From contig NZ_BMGM01000012.1 of the NCBI RefSeq assembly GCF_014640195.1, positions 53,176 to 117,175 of the forward strand: a stretch of DNA of 64,000 nucleotides, in the 5' to 3' direction. A program made the position numbers and the translations under genes. A model generated the notes under the pieces. That model ran no database searches, was not told where the DNA came from, and worked only from the letters and a program-made list of their open reading frames with translations. Each line of letters opens with the position of its first letter. Position 1 is the stretch's first letter. The stretch is from Psychroflexus planctonicus (GTDB lineage: Bacteria; Bacteroidota; Bacteroidia; Flavobacteriales; Flavobacteriaceae). Positions 1-9,589 of the stretch are shown piece after piece.

Positions 1-1065
1 ATACCGATGGTTCCCGGAATAGATGAAGCCATTACCAATGTAGAGAAAGCCAAACAAATAGCTAAAGAAATCGGTTTTCCAATTTTAATAAAAGCTTCAG
101 CTGGCGGTGGCGGAAAAGGAATGCGAGTAGTTGAAGAAGAAAAGAACTTAGAAGAACAAATGCAGCGCGCCATCAGCGAAGCCAAATCTGCTTTTGGCAA
201 CGGAGCTGTTTTTATTGAAAAATACGTGGGTTCACCAAGACATATCGAAATTCAAGTTTTGGCAGATACACATGGAAATACAATTCATTTATTTGAGCGG
301 GAATGTAGTGTACAACGCAGGCATCAAAAAGTAGTAGAAGAAGCTCCTTCAGTTATTTTAGACGATGCATTACGAAAAGAAATGGGCGATGCTGCCGTAC
401 GAGTAGCCAAAGCTTGTGATTATGTAGGTGCAGGAACAGTAGAATTTTTAATGGACGAGCAGAAAAACTTCTACTTCTTAGAAATGAACACCCGCTTACA
501 AGTAGAACATCCAGTTACTGAAATTATTTCAGGAGTAGATTTAGTCGAGCAGCAAATTAAAATCGCTCGAGGTGAAGTTTTAGAAATAAAACAAGAAGAT
601 TTAAAAATACAAGGTCATGCATTAGAATTACGAGTATATGCAGAAAATCCTTTAGAAGATTTCTTGCCTAGTGTAGGTTTGTTAGAACGTTATAGACCGC
701 CATCTGGCGAAGGAATTCGGGTAGACGATGGTTTTGAAGAAGGCATGGAAGTACCTATTTATTACGATCCGATGTTGGCTAAATTGGTTACTTTCGGCAA
801 AGATCGAAACCAAGCTATACAACGTATGATTGAAGCCATCGATCAATATGAAATTAAAGGCATTGAAACTACATTGCCTTTTGGGAAATTTGTTTGTAAA
901 CATGAAGCTTTTGTAAGTGGAAACTTCGATACTCATTTTGTTAAGAATTATTATACGCCAGATTTGCTTCATGAGGAAACTAAAAATGAAGCCAGAATAG
1001 CTGCGTTAATCGCCATAAAAAAATATCAAGAAGACCAACAAAAACTCCGTTTACCAAAGGTCTAA
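1..1065 (+). CDS. accC: Acyl-CoA carboxylase biotin carboxylase subunit, 5'-truncated by window edge
   Basis: The frame is open from the first base, so the N-terminal part (about 125 residues against a usual 450-500) lies outside the window. The product carboxylates the biotin of a carrier protein using ATP and bicarbonate. The ATP-grasp glycine-rich loop GGGGKGMR is seen near the start of the visible part, followed by the family motif [12 protein letters not shown] and the active-site segment [14 protein letters not shown]. The C-terminus ends soon after the biotin carboxylase C domain, with no biotin attachment motif, so the carrier must be a separate protein, probably encoded just upstream. 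The carboxyltransferase follows after 20 bp. In Bacteroidetes such pairs act on acetyl- or propionyl-CoA, and the substrate cannot be fixed from sequence. Confidence 0.93.
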   Translation: MPMVPGIDEAITNVEKAKQIAKEIGFPILIKASAGGGGKGMRVVEEEKNLEEQMQRAISEAKSAFGNGAVFIEKYVGSPRHIEIQVLADTHGNTIHLFERECSVQRRHQKVVEEAPSVILDDALRKEMGDAAVRVAKACDYVGAGTVEFLMDEQKNFYFLEMNTRLQVEHPVTEIISGVDLVEQQIKIARGEVLEIKQEDLKIQGHALELRVYAENPLEDFLPSVGLLERYRPPSGEGIRVDDGFEEGMEVPIYYDPMLAKLVTFGKDRNQAIQRMIEAIDQYEIKGIETTLPFGKFVCKHEAFVSGNFDTHFVKNYYTPDLLHEETKNEARIAALIAIKKYQEDQQKLRLPKV

Positions 1066-1085
1066 CTCAAAAAGCATTTATTGAA

Positions 1086-2627
1086 ATGAGCAAAGCAATA
1101 GAAAATTTACAAGCTAAAATAAAACAAGCCAAACTTGGCGGTGGTCAAGTTAGAATAGACAAACAACACGAAAAAAAGAAACTTACTGCAAGAGAACGCA
1201 TCGACTACTTTTTAGACGAAGGCTCTTTTGAAGAAATGGGCATGTTGGTCACACACCGAACAACAGACTTCAACATGGACAAACAACAGTTCTATGGTGA
1301 TGGAGTAGTTACGGGTTATGGCGCAGTAGACGGAAGATTAGTTTACGTATACGCGCAAGATTTTACCGTTTTTGGCGGAGCACTTTCTGAAACACACGCG
1401 GAGAAAATTTGTAAAATCATGGACAAAGCTGTGCAAGTTGGAGCGCCTATTATTGGACTAAATGATTCTGGTGGTGCGCGAATTCAAGAAGGAGTTCGTT
1501 CCTTAGGCGGTTATGCTGATATTTTTTACAGAAATGTACAAGCCAGTGGCGTAATTCCACAAATCTCGGCTATTATGGGACCTTGTGCAGGCGGAGCAGT
1601 ATATTCTCCTGCCATGACGGATTTTACTATTATGGTACAAGATACCAGTTACATGTTTGTAACTGGGCCAAATGTGGTTAAAACCGTTACCAATGAAGAA
1701 GTAAGTTCAGAAGAATTAGGTGGAGCAAGTGCACATTCAACTAAATCAGGTGTTACGCATTTTACAGCTCAAAATGATATTGATTGCCTAATGCAAATCA
1801 AGAAGTTGTTGAGTTACATGCCGCAAAATAATCAAGAAAAACCTGAAGATATAGAAATTCAGTTGGATGAAGAATACCGTGAGCAATTAGAGCACATTGT
1901 TCCTGAAAATGCCAACAAACCTTATGATATGCACGAAGTAATCAAAGGCATTATTGATGAAGATTCCTTTTTTGAAGTGCATAAAAATTATGCGGATAAT
2001 ATTCTTGTAGGTTTTTCTAGAATAGGAGGTAAGAGTGTTGGAATAATAGCTAACCAACCTATGAGTTTAGCCGGTGTTTTAGACGTAGATGCTTCCAAAA
2101 AAGCAGCACGATTTGTTCGTTTTTGTGATGCTTTTAATATCCCACTTTTAGTGTTGGTAGATGTACCAGGATTTTTACCCGGTACAGATCAAGAATGGAG
2201 TGGAATTATTTTACATGGCGCTAAATTGCTGTATGCATTAAGTGAAGCTACTGTTCCAAGAGTTACGGTAATTACTAGAAAAGCCTATGGTGGCGCTTAC
2301 GATGTTATGAATTCGAAACACATTGGAGCCGACTTAAATTTTGCATGGCCAACCGCAGAAATTGCCGTTATGGGAGCAAAAGGAGCATCAGAAATTATTT
2401 TTAGAAAAGAAATTGCTTCAGCTGAAAATCCAACTGAAAAATTACTAGAAAAAGAAGCAGAATATGCTGAAACTTTTGCTAATCCATACAAGGCAGCTCA
2501 ACGTGGTTTTATAGATGAAGTTATTCTTCCAAAAGATACACGTAGAAAGTTGATCAAAGCTTTTACCATGCTAAAGAATAAAGATGTGCTAAGACCTAAA
2601 CGAAAACACGGTAATATTCCTTTATAA
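1086..2627 (+). CDS. Acyl-CoA carboxylase carboxyltransferase subunit (PccB/AccD5-like)
   Basis: This 513-residue protein has the full length of the single-chain carboxyltransferase family, in which the beta- and alpha-like crotonase folds are joined in one chain. It transfers CO2 from biotin to the acyl-CoA. The N-terminal half carries a glycine-rich oxyanion segment ([18 protein letters not shown]) and [16 protein letters not shown]. The C-terminal half carries [13 protein letters not shown] and [10 protein letters not shown], typical of propionyl-/methylmalonyl-CoA carboxylase beta chains. It follows the biotin carboxylase by 20 bp and is probably co-transcribed with it. It ends convergently with the glutaminase gene 45 bp away. 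The choice between acetyl- and propionyl-CoA is unresolved. Confidence 0.93.
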   Translation: MSKAIENLQAKIKQAKLGGGQVRIDKQHEKKKLTARERIDYFLDEGSFEEMGMLVTHRTTDFNMDKQQFYGDGVVTGYGAVDGRLVYVYAQDFTVFGGALSETHAEKICKIMDKAVQVGAPIIGLNDSGGARIQEGVRSLGGYADIFYRNVQASGVIPQISAIMGPCAGGAVYSPAMTDFTIMVQDTSYMFVTGPNVVKTVTNEEVSSEELGGASAHSTKSGVTHFTAQNDIDCLMQIKKLLSYMPQNNQEKPEDIEIQLDEEYREQLEHIVPENANKPYDMHEVIKGIIDEDSFFEVHKNYADNILVGFSRIGGKSVGIIANQPMSLAGVLDVDASKKAARFVRFCDAFNIPLLVLVDVPGFLPGTDQEWSGIILHGAKLLYALSEATVPRVTVITRKAYGGAYDVMNSKHIGADLNFAWPTAEIAVMGAKGASEIIFRKEIASAENPTEKLLEKEAEYAETFANPYKAAQRGFIDEVILPKDTRRKLIKAFTMLKNKDVLRPKRKHGNIPL

Positions 2628-2672
2628 CATAAAATAGAAACAATTGAAGCTTAAATATAGTTAGCACTTTAT

Positions 2673-3587
2673 TTAGAAAATAGATAAGCCAGTTAAATTG
2701 GTTAATTCTTCTAGAGCTTTCATGCCTAAACTTGAATTTCCTTTATCATTGAGTTTTGGACTCCAAACAGCAACAGAGAATTGCCTGGGATGAACAGCAA
2801 CTATACCGCCGCCAACTCCAGATTTCCCTGGTAATCCTACACGGTAGCTAAATTCGCCAGCTTCATCATAAAATCCACAGGTTTGCATAATAGAATTGAT
2901 TCGTTTCACACTTTGATTATTAAAAACTTGATGGTTTGTACCTGATAACTTTCCGTCATCTGCAAAAATTTTATACGATGTTGCCAATTGTTTACAAGAC
3001 ATGTTTAAGGAACATTGGTAGAAATAAAAGTCTAAAACTGCTTCTGGGTTGTTTTTAATATTGCCTAAAGATTTCATGTAATAAATTAAGGCTACGTTCC
3101 TAGAACCAGTTGCTTTTTCAGATTCGGCAACGCGCTCATCATAAGCAATACTTTCATCTTTACTTATTTTTCTAACAAAATTTAGCAAATCGTCTTTTGG
3201 GTTTTCCAGAACACTTAAAAGCAAATCTGCAACAACAATAGAACCTGCATTGATAAATGGGTTTCGTGGTATTCCATTTTCGTTTTCGAGTTGTGTGAGT
3301 GAATTATATGCATTTCCCGAAGGTTCTACGTTTACTCTTTTCCAAAGATCATCGCCAACAATTTCTTTTGCTAAAGCAAGAGTATAAACTTTTGAAATAC
3401 TTTGTATTGAAAATAATTCATTGCTATCTCCAAAAGCGTAATCTTTTCCATCAACACAGGAAAGATGTAAGCCAAATTTATCAGGATTTACTTTCTGTAA
3501 TTCAGGTATGTAATTAGCTACTTTTCCTGTTTTAGGAAGTTTGCTAATTTTATGCTCTAGCTTTTCAATAATGTGTTGATAATCCAT
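2673..3587 (-). CDS. glsA: Glutaminase A
   Basis: The product hydrolyses L-glutamine to glutamate and ammonia in the cytoplasm. Its 304 residues fit the serine-dependent glutaminase family, which has a beta-lactamase-like fold. The catalytic Ser-x-x-Lys pair is seen as QSISKV (Ser63, Lys66). Family blocks EPSGNAYNS, RNPFINAGS and GLPGKSGVGGG are all present. The start codon overlaps the stop codon of the PepE-like gene by one base, so the two genes are translationally coupled. No membrane segment or signal peptide is seen. Confidence 0.95.
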   Translation of the reverse strand: MDYQHIIEKLEHKISKLPKTGKVANYIPELQKVNPDKFGLHLSCVDGKDYAFGDSNELFSIQSISKVYTLALAKEIVGDDLWKRVNVEPSGNAYNSLTQLENENGIPRNPFINAGSIVVADLLLSVLENPKDDLLNFVRKISKDESIAYDERVAESEKATGSRNVALIYYMKSLGNIKNNPEAVLDFYFYQCSLNMSCKQLATSYKIFADDGKLSGTNHQVFNNQSVKRINSIMQTCGFYDEAGEFSYRVGLPGKSGVGGGIVAVHPRQFSVAVWSPKLNDKGNSSLGMKALEELTNLTGLSIF

Positions 3588-4312
3588 TAATTTAACTTTA
3601 CTGAATTCAAATCAAAACCACTGTCAATTTCTTTAATGCTTTGCTTATGAAACAAACGTGCACTGAGATTTCCTTTTAAAAGTATTTTACTGTTTTCTAA
3701 ATGCAACCAGCTTCCTTCTCTTAAACCTAAAACCATTTCTTTATTATAGGTCATAAACTCTTTTATTCGGGTTTCTCGAGTTTCACCCATATGTTTATCA
3801 TTAGCAATAGGATCTAAATAATGTGGATTTATTAAAAACGGAACAATACCTAAAGCATCAAAACTCGGCGGGTAAACTATAGGCATATCGTTTGTAGTTT
3901 TAATACTTAAACCACAAATATTACTGCCTGCGCTTGTGCCTAAATAAGGAGTTCCATTAGAGATTTTCTGTTTCAGAGCATCGAGTAAGTCAAACTTATA
4001 CAATTGATTTAATAGCACAAAAGAATTTCCACCACCTGTAAAAATGGCTTTCGCATTTTTAATGGCTTCAATTGGTTGATTAAACTGGTGCAAACCAACA
4101 CATTTTTTTCCAATTTTAGAAAAGGCTTCATTTGCTTTTTGGGTGTATGCATCATGACTAATTCCACTTGGTCTTGCAAAGGGAACAAACAAAACTTCGT
4201 CTATATTCTTAAATAAATTAACTAATTCAGGCAGGAGGTATTCCAAATATTTGCCTTGATGTAAGGTTGAAGTACTGGCTAATAAACATTTATAATTAGA
4301 AGTATTTGTCAT
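3587..4312 (-). CDS. pepE: Dipeptidase E-like peptidase (family S51)
   Basis: With the start at 4312 the product has 241 residues, close to the usual PepE length. An open frame extends to 4402, but the extension would overlap the divergent gene and is not family-like. The nucleophile elbow is GTSAGSN, with Ser127 as catalytic serine. FTGGGNSFVLLNQL and the C-terminal INPHYLDP are further family blocks. Known PepE enzymes release N-terminal aspartate from short peptides; that exact substrate is an inference here. It heads a two-gene operon with the glutaminase, suggesting recovery of amino acids and nitrogen from peptides. Confidence 0.88.
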   Translation of the reverse strand: MTNTSNYKCLLASTSTLHQGKYLEYLLPELVNLFKNIDEVLFVPFARPSGISHDAYTQKANEAFSKIGKKCVGLHQFNQPIEAIKNAKAIFTGGGNSFVLLNQLYKFDLLDALKQKISNGTPYLGTSAGSNICGLSIKTTNDMPIVYPPSFDALGIVPFLINPHYLDPIANDKHMGETRETRIKEFMTYNKEMVLGLREGSWLHLENSKILLKGNLSARLFHKQSIKEIDSGFDLNSVKLN

Positions 4313-4400
4313 TTTAACTCTTTTAATTAATTGTTGTTTCGTGTTGTAAACTTCGCTGATTTTATATATATTGTTGTATCTTTTAAACACATTTAACATC

Positions 4401-5177
4401 ATGAGAAATTTTTATCTAATTCTTTTTTTTCTGCCCTTTTTAACTTTTGCTCAAATAACAGAACGTGTTTTTGTTGAAGGAAAAGTAAACGTGCCTTTGC
4501 AAGATGATGCTGCCAAAATTGATGTATATAATAAAACAACCGAAAAAGGCACTATTACTAATGAAATTGGCGAATTTCAGATTTTTGTTGGCGTAGGTGA
4601 TGAGTTGAGTTTTTCTGCAGTTCAATATGTAGATTTTTCAGTTTTCATCAACCAAACAATTGTAGATAATAAAAAAATGACTGTTTTGTTACGTGAGTCT
4701 GAAAATACACTTGATGAAGTTGTTATTAAACCCTATGATTTAACTGGAAACATTGTTGTAGATGCGCAAAAAGTGAAAACTACCGATAAAATCAATTTAG
4801 ATAAAGACACAAAAAAAGCAATTAACACCATGGAAGGTGAATACACTGCAGATCGTCAAACTGCAGAGCGAAAATCTATTGTAGATGAACAATTTATTGA
4901 ATACGGATTAGACGTTGCTAATATTTTTAGAACCATTTTTAAAAATGTGGGTAAAAATGAAAAAAATGAATTACCTAAAGATTTAGATGTTACCGTTAGA
5001 AAGATGTATGACGACGATTTTTTCAATGAATATCTAGACATCGACAAGAAAAACATCAATGAATTTATCTTCTTTGTTCAAGACACTGGTTTTAGTAAAG
5101 AGTTATTGAAGAAAGAAAATCAACTTGACTTTATTCAATTTTTGGTAGAAAAATCCAATGAATTCAAATCTAATTAG
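4401..5177 (+). CDS. Secreted CarboxypepD_reg-like domain protein (tandem paralog 1)
   Basis: This 258-residue protein starts with a signal peptide (MRNFYLILFFLPFLTFAQ). The start is placed at 4401 because the upstream in-frame residues precede the signal sequence. Residues about 25-110 form a carboxypeptidase-regulatory-like beta-sandwich of the Bacteroidetes type (GTITNEIGEFQI, then ELSFSAVQY, ending LDEVVIKPYDLTGN). The C-terminal half is helical and charged, with no recognised fold. The next gene has the same architecture and shares the motif VV-x-x-PY-x-LTGN-x-V-x-DAQ, so the two are tandem duplicates. Function is unknown; the domain is usually periplasmic or outer-membrane associated. 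Confidence 0.82.
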   Translation: MRNFYLILFFLPFLTFAQITERVFVEGKVNVPLQDDAAKIDVYNKTTEKGTITNEIGEFQIFVGVGDELSFSAVQYVDFSVFINQTIVDNKKMTVLLRESENTLDEVVIKPYDLTGNIVVDAQKVKTTDKINLDKDTKKAINTMEGEYTADRQTAERKSIVDEQFIEYGLDVANIFRTIFKNVGKNEKNELPKDLDVTVRKMYDDDFFNEYLDIDKKNINEFIFFVQDTGFSKELLKKENQLDFIQFLVEKSNEFKSN

Positions 5178-5335
5178 TAACAAAATTTACTTTGTTTTGG
5201 ATGCACTACAGGATTATTCAAATTATAGATGATTTATTTTTCTCTTTTTCAATTTTAAAACTGCTGTAAAAACAAAAATTTATAATTGCAATTTTTAAGA
5301 ATGAAGTTCGTTAATTCAAATATGCAATCTATAGA

Positions 5336-6109
5336 ATGAAGCTTCAACAAATACTTGTTTATATTTCACTTTTCTTATTTTCAGGAGTTTGTATTCATGC
5401 GCAATCAATAAATTTAGAAGGAAAAATTATAGCTGACAACGAAGAAACAGCTTTTGTAAATATTATTAATCTTTCACAAAAAACAGGCAGCATTAGTAAT
5501 ACCAAAGGAGAGTTTAATGTTTCGGTTCATTTAAACGATACATTAATTTTTAGTGCTGTTCAGTTTGAAAAACTTGAGGTGGTAATTTCTGAAGAGATAA
5601 TTCAAAATGAATTTTTAGAAGTTCAGTTAGTTGAAAAAAATAATCTTTTGCGCGAAGTAGTTTTAAACCCTTATGGTTTAACAGGAAATTTAGTTGAAGA
5701 TGCGCAAAATATGCCAAGTTACGTTTTTGACTATAAAGCTGCAGGTTTAAAACCACCCCGAAAACCTTTGTCTCAAACTGAAAGAAGATTGTACACCGCG
5801 ACCAGTACTTCTGTAGATTATATTCTAAATTCAATAAATGGAAGAATTAAAAAACTCCGCATGTTAAATGAGTGGAGTAAATTAGATGATTTAAAAAATG
5901 ATATACAACAACGCATTCCTAAAACATACTTTGTTACAGATTTAGGAATTGAAGAAAAGTACCTAGAAGATTTTATTTACTTTTGCATAGAAGACAATGC
6001 GTTAAAATCATACGTACAAAATAACGAAGATTTAGAAATCATTAAATACCTTAGACTAAAAGCCGATGCTTATAAACTACTTAAAGCCAACGAAATTTCT
6101 ACTCATTAG
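5336..6109 (+). CDS. Secreted CarboxypepD_reg-like domain protein (tandem paralog 2)
   Basis: The 257-residue product has an N-terminal signal peptide ending near CIHAQS and a carboxypeptidase-regulatory-like domain (SISNTKGEFNVSV, TLIFSAVQFEKLEV). The motif EVVLNPYGLTGNLVEDAQ matches the previous gene. The C-terminal half contains YILNSINGRIKKLR, a pattern common in this flavobacterial family. Its 3' end overlaps the DUF6702 gene by 44 bases, implying co-translation. No enzyme motif is visible. The cargo or partner is unknown. Confidence 0.82.
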   Translation: MKLQQILVYISLFLFSGVCIHAQSINLEGKIIADNEETAFVNIINLSQKTGSISNTKGEFNVSVHLNDTLIFSAVQFEKLEVVISEEIIQNEFLEVQLVEKNNLLREVVLNPYGLTGNLVEDAQNMPSYVFDYKAAGLKPPRKPLSQTERRLYTATSTSVDYILNSINGRIKKLRMLNEWSKLDDLKNDIQQRIPKTYFVTDLGIEEKYLEDFIYFCIEDNALKSYVQNNEDLEIIKYLRLKADAYKLLKANEISTH

Positions 6110-6581
6110 TCTTTTTTGTTTCTCTCAAACCAGTTTTAATTCCCATAAATTTTACGTTAGTGTTACGGATGTGGAGTATAAAACTGAAGAAAAAGCAATT
6201 CAAATAATCAGTCGAGTTTTTGTAGATGACTTTGAAGATGTGTTAGGAAAAAGATTTAGCATTCCAATAGTGTTGCTTCCTGATGAAGAATCAAAAAATG
6301 CAGATCAATGGATCTCGAGATACATCAATCAAAAATTAAATATTGAAATACAAGGTAAAGAAGTTCAACTCAATTTTATAGGAAAGCGCTATGAAGATGA
6401 TAGAATTTACCTTTATATTGAAGCTGAAAACATTCCTGATTTTAATTCTATTTCAGTTGAAAACCTAATCTTAACCGATTTATTTGAAGAACAAAAAAAC
6501 TTGGTACACTTCAAAAAAAACAAGGAATTGAAAAGTATGGTTTTAACTAAATCTAAGTCAAAACATACTTTTACCTACTAA
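6066..6581 (+). CDS. DUF6702 family secreted protein
   Basis: This 171-residue protein has an N-terminal hydrophobic segment (KFLLISLFCFSQ) serving as a signal peptide or anchor. It continues with HKFYVSVTDVEYKTEEKAIQ and SRVFVDDFEDVL, which I recognise as the DUF6702 signature of Bacteroidetes. Homologues are sometimes mislabelled peptidase E, probably because of gene neighbourhoods. No catalytic residues are evident. It overlaps the preceding gene by 44 bases and lies 52 bp before the M1 peptidase, so the set from 4401 to 8943 probably works as one envelope unit. Confidence 0.8.
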   Translation: MLINYLKPTKFLLISLFCFSQTSFNSHKFYVSVTDVEYKTEEKAIQIISRVFVDDFEDVLGKRFSIPIVLLPDEESKNADQWISRYINQKLNIEIQGKEVQLNFIGKRYEDDRIYLYIEAENIPDFNSISVENLILTDLFEEQKNLVHFKKNKELKSMVLTKSKSKHTFTY

Positions 6582-6633
6582 CATTTTATCAAACCTAAAA
6601 AATAACTATTTTAGCAATCAAAATTTGAAAACT

Positions 6634-8943
6634 ATGAGAAATTTATTGAAATGTATTTTCGTTTCAAGCTTGTTTCTTCTACCATTAACTTTAATGGCAC
6701 AGGAAGAAGAAGAAAAACAACAAGGCCACACCAACGAGAATAAATTTAAACAGCTTCACGATTTATTTGCAACACCAAACTCTTATCGAACAGCTGCGGG
6801 AGCTCCAGGACATGAGTATTACCAAAATACAGCAGATTACCAGATGAATATTGTGTTGGACGACAAAACACAACGTTTAACAGGTGAAGCTACAGTTACT
6901 TACACCAATAATTCTCCAAACGAATTGGAATACCTTTGGATGCAATTGGACCAAAACATTAGAGAAAAAGGAAGCCCAGCTAAAGAAAAAGACGGTGCTG
7001 GTTTTTCACCTGTAATGCCAGTAGAAAATTTCACAGAAACTTACATGGGTGAAGAATTTGATGGCGGTTTTAAAATTACTTCGCTAACCAAAGACGGCCA
7101 ACCATTACCACATAAAATAAATTGGACAATGATGCGCATAGATATGCCACAGTCTTTGAAGCCTGGAGAAAGTTTTACATTTGATATCGAATGGAATTAT
7201 TTAATAAATAATCACGTAACAAACAGAGCAAGATCAGGTTATGAACATTTTGAAGAAGATGGAAACAACGCTTATGTTATTGCACAGTTTTTTCCAAGAA
7301 TGGCGGTGTATAATGATGTAGAAGGATGGCAAAACTACCAATTTTGGGGTAACGGAGAATTTGCACTTCCTTTCGGAAATTACGATGTAAAAATTACAGT
7401 TCCTGAAGACCATGTTATGGAAGCTACGGGCGAACTTCAAAATAGAAAAAAAGTATTTACAAAAGATATGATGAAACGCTATGATGAAGCAAAAAAATCT
7501 TTTGATAAACCTGTTCTAATTGTAACCCAAGAAGAAGCAGAAGCTGCAGAAAAAGCTTTTGCAACAAAAACAAAAACATGGGAATGGAAAGCTGAAAAGG
7601 TTCGAGATTTTGGTTTTGCTACTTCTAGAAAATTCATTTATGATGCCATGAATGTAAAGATAGGAGATAAGGAAGTCATGGCCATTTCACTTTATCCTAA
7701 AGAAGGAAATCCACTTTGGGAAGAATGGTCAACTTATGCAGTAGCTAGTACTTTAGAAACTTACAGCGATTTTACATTTCAATATCCTTACCATAAAGCT
7801 ATTTCAGTTCACGCAAAAAATCAAGGAATGGAATATCCTATGATTTGCTGGAATTACGGAAGACCAAATAAAGACGGAACTTATTCAGATCGAGTAAAAT
7901 ATGGAATGATTAGTGTTATTATTCATGAAATAGGACACAACTATTTCCCAATGATTGTAAATAGTGATGAGCGCCAATGGGGTTGGATGGATGAAGGTTT
8001 AAATACGTTTATGCAATATTTAGCTGAACAAGAATTTGGCAAGAAACATCCTGATGCTTTAGGTGGTTTAGATGCTTATCCTTCAAGACGTGGAGAGCCT
8101 TCTAAAATTGTAGATTACATGAAGGGAAACCAAGACTACATATCTCCAATCATGACTAACCCTGAACAAGTTTATCAACTTGGAAACAATGCGTACGGAA
8201 AGCCAGCAACTGCACTTAATATTTTAAGAGAAACAGTAATGGGACCAGAATTGTTTGATTATGCTTTTAAAACTTTTGCTCAACGCTGGATGTTTAAACA
8301 CCCAACTCCTGAAGACTTTTTTAGAACTATGGACGATGCATCTGCTGTAGATTTAGATTGGTATTTTAGAGGCTGGTTTTATACTACAGATTATGTAGAC
8401 ATTGGTGTAAAAAGCGTAAAAGAATATTTACCAACCAATACACCTACAAAAAAAGGCAAAGAGTTACTGGCTCGTTACGGAATTACAGATCCAGAAAACG
8501 ACCCAAGAACTGCTGGAGCTGTGTATGTAGTAGAAGTAGGTTCAGAAGATTTTGATGAAGCTATGCTAGAAAAAGATCCTTTAGAAAACGCCCCATTATT
8601 AAATGAATTTATAATGGATAACTTTTCTGCTCAAGAACAAGTAGACTTAGATGTACCAAAGTATTTTTATGAAGTTACCTTCAACAAACCAGGTGGTTTA
8701 GTAATGCCTATTATTGTTGAATATGCTTACGAAGATGGTTCAACTGAAAAAGTAACCTATCCAGCACAAGTTTGGCGTAAAAACGACAAAGAAGTTAGCA
8801 AGGCAATTACATCTGATAAGCGAATAGTTAATATAACTGTAGATCCTGATATAGAAACCGCTGATGTAGACTTGTCTAACAACAACTGGCCAGCTAAAGA
8901 AAAAGAGTCTGAATTTGATGAATTTAAAAATAAAGAAGACTAG
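6634..8943 (+). CDS. M1 family metallopeptidase, secreted
   Basis: Zinc aminopeptidase-like enzyme of 769 residues. The ATG at 6634 gives a clean signal peptide ending near LTLMAQ; an in-frame TTG nine bases earlier is less likely. The zinc site is HEIGHN (His431, Glu432, His435) with the third ligand at Glu454 in MDEGLNT, the HExxH-x18-E spacing of family M1. The catalytic domain is preceded by the M1 N-terminal beta domain and followed by a long C-terminal region rich in Asp and Glu. The canonical GxMEN substrate motif is not obvious. It likely works in the periplasm or at the surface on peptides. A strong terminator follows. Confidence 0.9.
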   Translation: MRNLLKCIFVSSLFLLPLTLMAQEEEEKQQGHTNENKFKQLHDLFATPNSYRTAAGAPGHEYYQNTADYQMNIVLDDKTQRLTGEATVTYTNNSPNELEYLWMQLDQNIREKGSPAKEKDGAGFSPVMPVENFTETYMGEEFDGGFKITSLTKDGQPLPHKINWTMMRIDMPQSLKPGESFTFDIEWNYLINNHVTNRARSGYEHFEEDGNNAYVIAQFFPRMAVYNDVEGWQNYQFWGNGEFALPFGNYDVKITVPEDHVMEATGELQNRKKVFTKDMMKRYDEAKKSFDKPVLIVTQEEAEAAEKAFATKTKTWEWKAEKVRDFGFATSRKFIYDAMNVKIGDKEVMAISLYPKEGNPLWEEWSTYAVASTLETYSDFTFQYPYHKAISVHAKNQGMEYPMICWNYGRPNKDGTYSDRVKYGMISVIIHEIGHNYFPMIVNSDERQWGWMDEGLNTFMQYLAEQEFGKKHPDALGGLDAYPSRRGEPSKIVDYMKGNQDYISPIMTNPEQVYQLGNNAYGKPATALNILRETVMGPELFDYAFKTFAQRWMFKHPTPEDFFRTMDDASAVDLDWYFRGWFYTTDYVDIGVKSVKEYLPTNTPTKKGKELLARYGITDPENDPRTAGAVYVVEVGSEDFDEAMLEKDPLENAPLLNEFIMDNFSAQEQVDLDVPKYFYEVTFNKPGGLVMPIIVEYAYEDGSTEKVTYPAQVWRKNDKEVSKAITSDKRIVNITVDPDIETADVDLSNNNWPAKEKESEFDEFKNKED

Positions 8944-8966
8944 AAAGATTTTATATTAATTAGACT

Positions 8967-8999
8967 AAAAAAACCACGTTTGAGAAAACGTGGTTTTTT
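8967..8999 (+). terminator. Rho-independent terminator after the M1 peptidase gene
   Basis: A 12-bp perfect stem (AAAACCACGTTT with AAACGTGGTTTT) closes a GAGA loop and runs into a T tract. It separates the M1 peptidase gene from the TatA-like operon. Confidence 0.88.
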
Positions 9000-9051
9000 A
9001 TTTCTTGAATCCAGCCTTTAAACCTATTCATAATTTATAATTTATCCGTAT

Positions 9052-9079
9052 TTGAGCACTTCAGTATTTCGTATATTTG
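9052..9079 (+). promoter_or_regulatory. Bacteroidetes-type promoter of the TatA-like gene
   Basis: TTG at 9052-9054, then a 17-bp spacer and TATATTTG at 9072-9079, fits the Bacteroidetes primary sigma consensus TTG-N(17-23)-TAnnTTTG. The start codon follows only four bases later, so the transcript would have almost no leader. Confidence 0.6.
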
Positions 9080-9083
9080 CCCT

Positions 9084-9371
9084 ATGAATTTAATATATTT
9101 CATTAGCGGAGGAGAAATTGCCATCATATTACTGATTGTGGTTATGGTTTTTGGTGCAGATAAAATACCTGATATTGCTCGTAATCTTGGTAAAGCAGCT
9201 AAATCGGTTAAAAATGCCACAGACGAAATTAAATCTGAAATCAACAAGTCTTCTGAAAGAACTTCTCAGGAGTTTGATAAAGTAGATATTACCAAACAGA
9301 TAGACAAAGAAGCGGCTAAGGTAAAAGATGACATAGATGAAATCACTGGACCCGTAAAACGAAGATTTTAA
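9084..9371 (+). CDS. tatA: Twin-arginine translocase TatA/TatE-type subunit
   Basis: The 95-residue product has the TatA layout: one N-terminal membrane helix (about residues 10-25), the hinge FGADKIPDIARNLGKA, an amphipathic helix, and a charged Lys/Glu-rich tail. TatA multimers form the passage for folded proteins. The tail is longer and more coiled-coil-like than a minimal TatA, so a TatB-like role is possible. No tatC lies nearby. The stop codon overlaps the start of the DUF2892 gene (TAATG). Confidence 0.85.
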   Translation: MNLIYFISGGEIAIILLIVVMVFGADKIPDIARNLGKAAKSVKNATDEIKSEINKSSERTSQEFDKVDITKQIDKEAAKVKDDIDEITGPVKRRF

Positions 9372-9589
9372 TGCAGCTAAATAGAAACGTAGGAAAATTA
9401 GACCGAGCCATTCGAACTTTAGTAGCTATAGGAATTGCCTTGCTTTACTTATTTGATGTGATTTCAGGAATATTGGGTATGGTCTTAACCGCACTTGCTA
9501 TTATTTTACTAATTACAAGTCTAGTTAATTTTTGCCCTTTGTATAAAATTATCGGCTTCAACTCTTGTAAATTCGATCCTGAAAATTAA
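9371..9589 (+). CDS. DUF2892 small inner-membrane protein
   Basis: This 72-residue protein begins NVGKLDRAIRTLVAIGIALL, the usual DUF2892 (YgaP C-terminal-like) opening. Two hydrophobic helices follow, then the conserved ending NFCPLYKIIGFNSCK with two cysteines. Function is not established. It is translationally coupled to the TatA-like gene and meets the convergent O-methyltransferase gene with no spacer. Confidence 0.8.
   Translation: MQLNRNVGKLDRAIRTLVAIGIALLYLFDVISGILGMVLTALAIILLITSLVNFCPLYKIIGFNSCKFDPEN

Noticed and set aside
1..1065. Pyruvate carboxylase or single-chain acyl-CoA carboxylase
   Set aside because: The frame ends soon after the biotin carboxylase domain and a separate carboxyltransferase gene follows.
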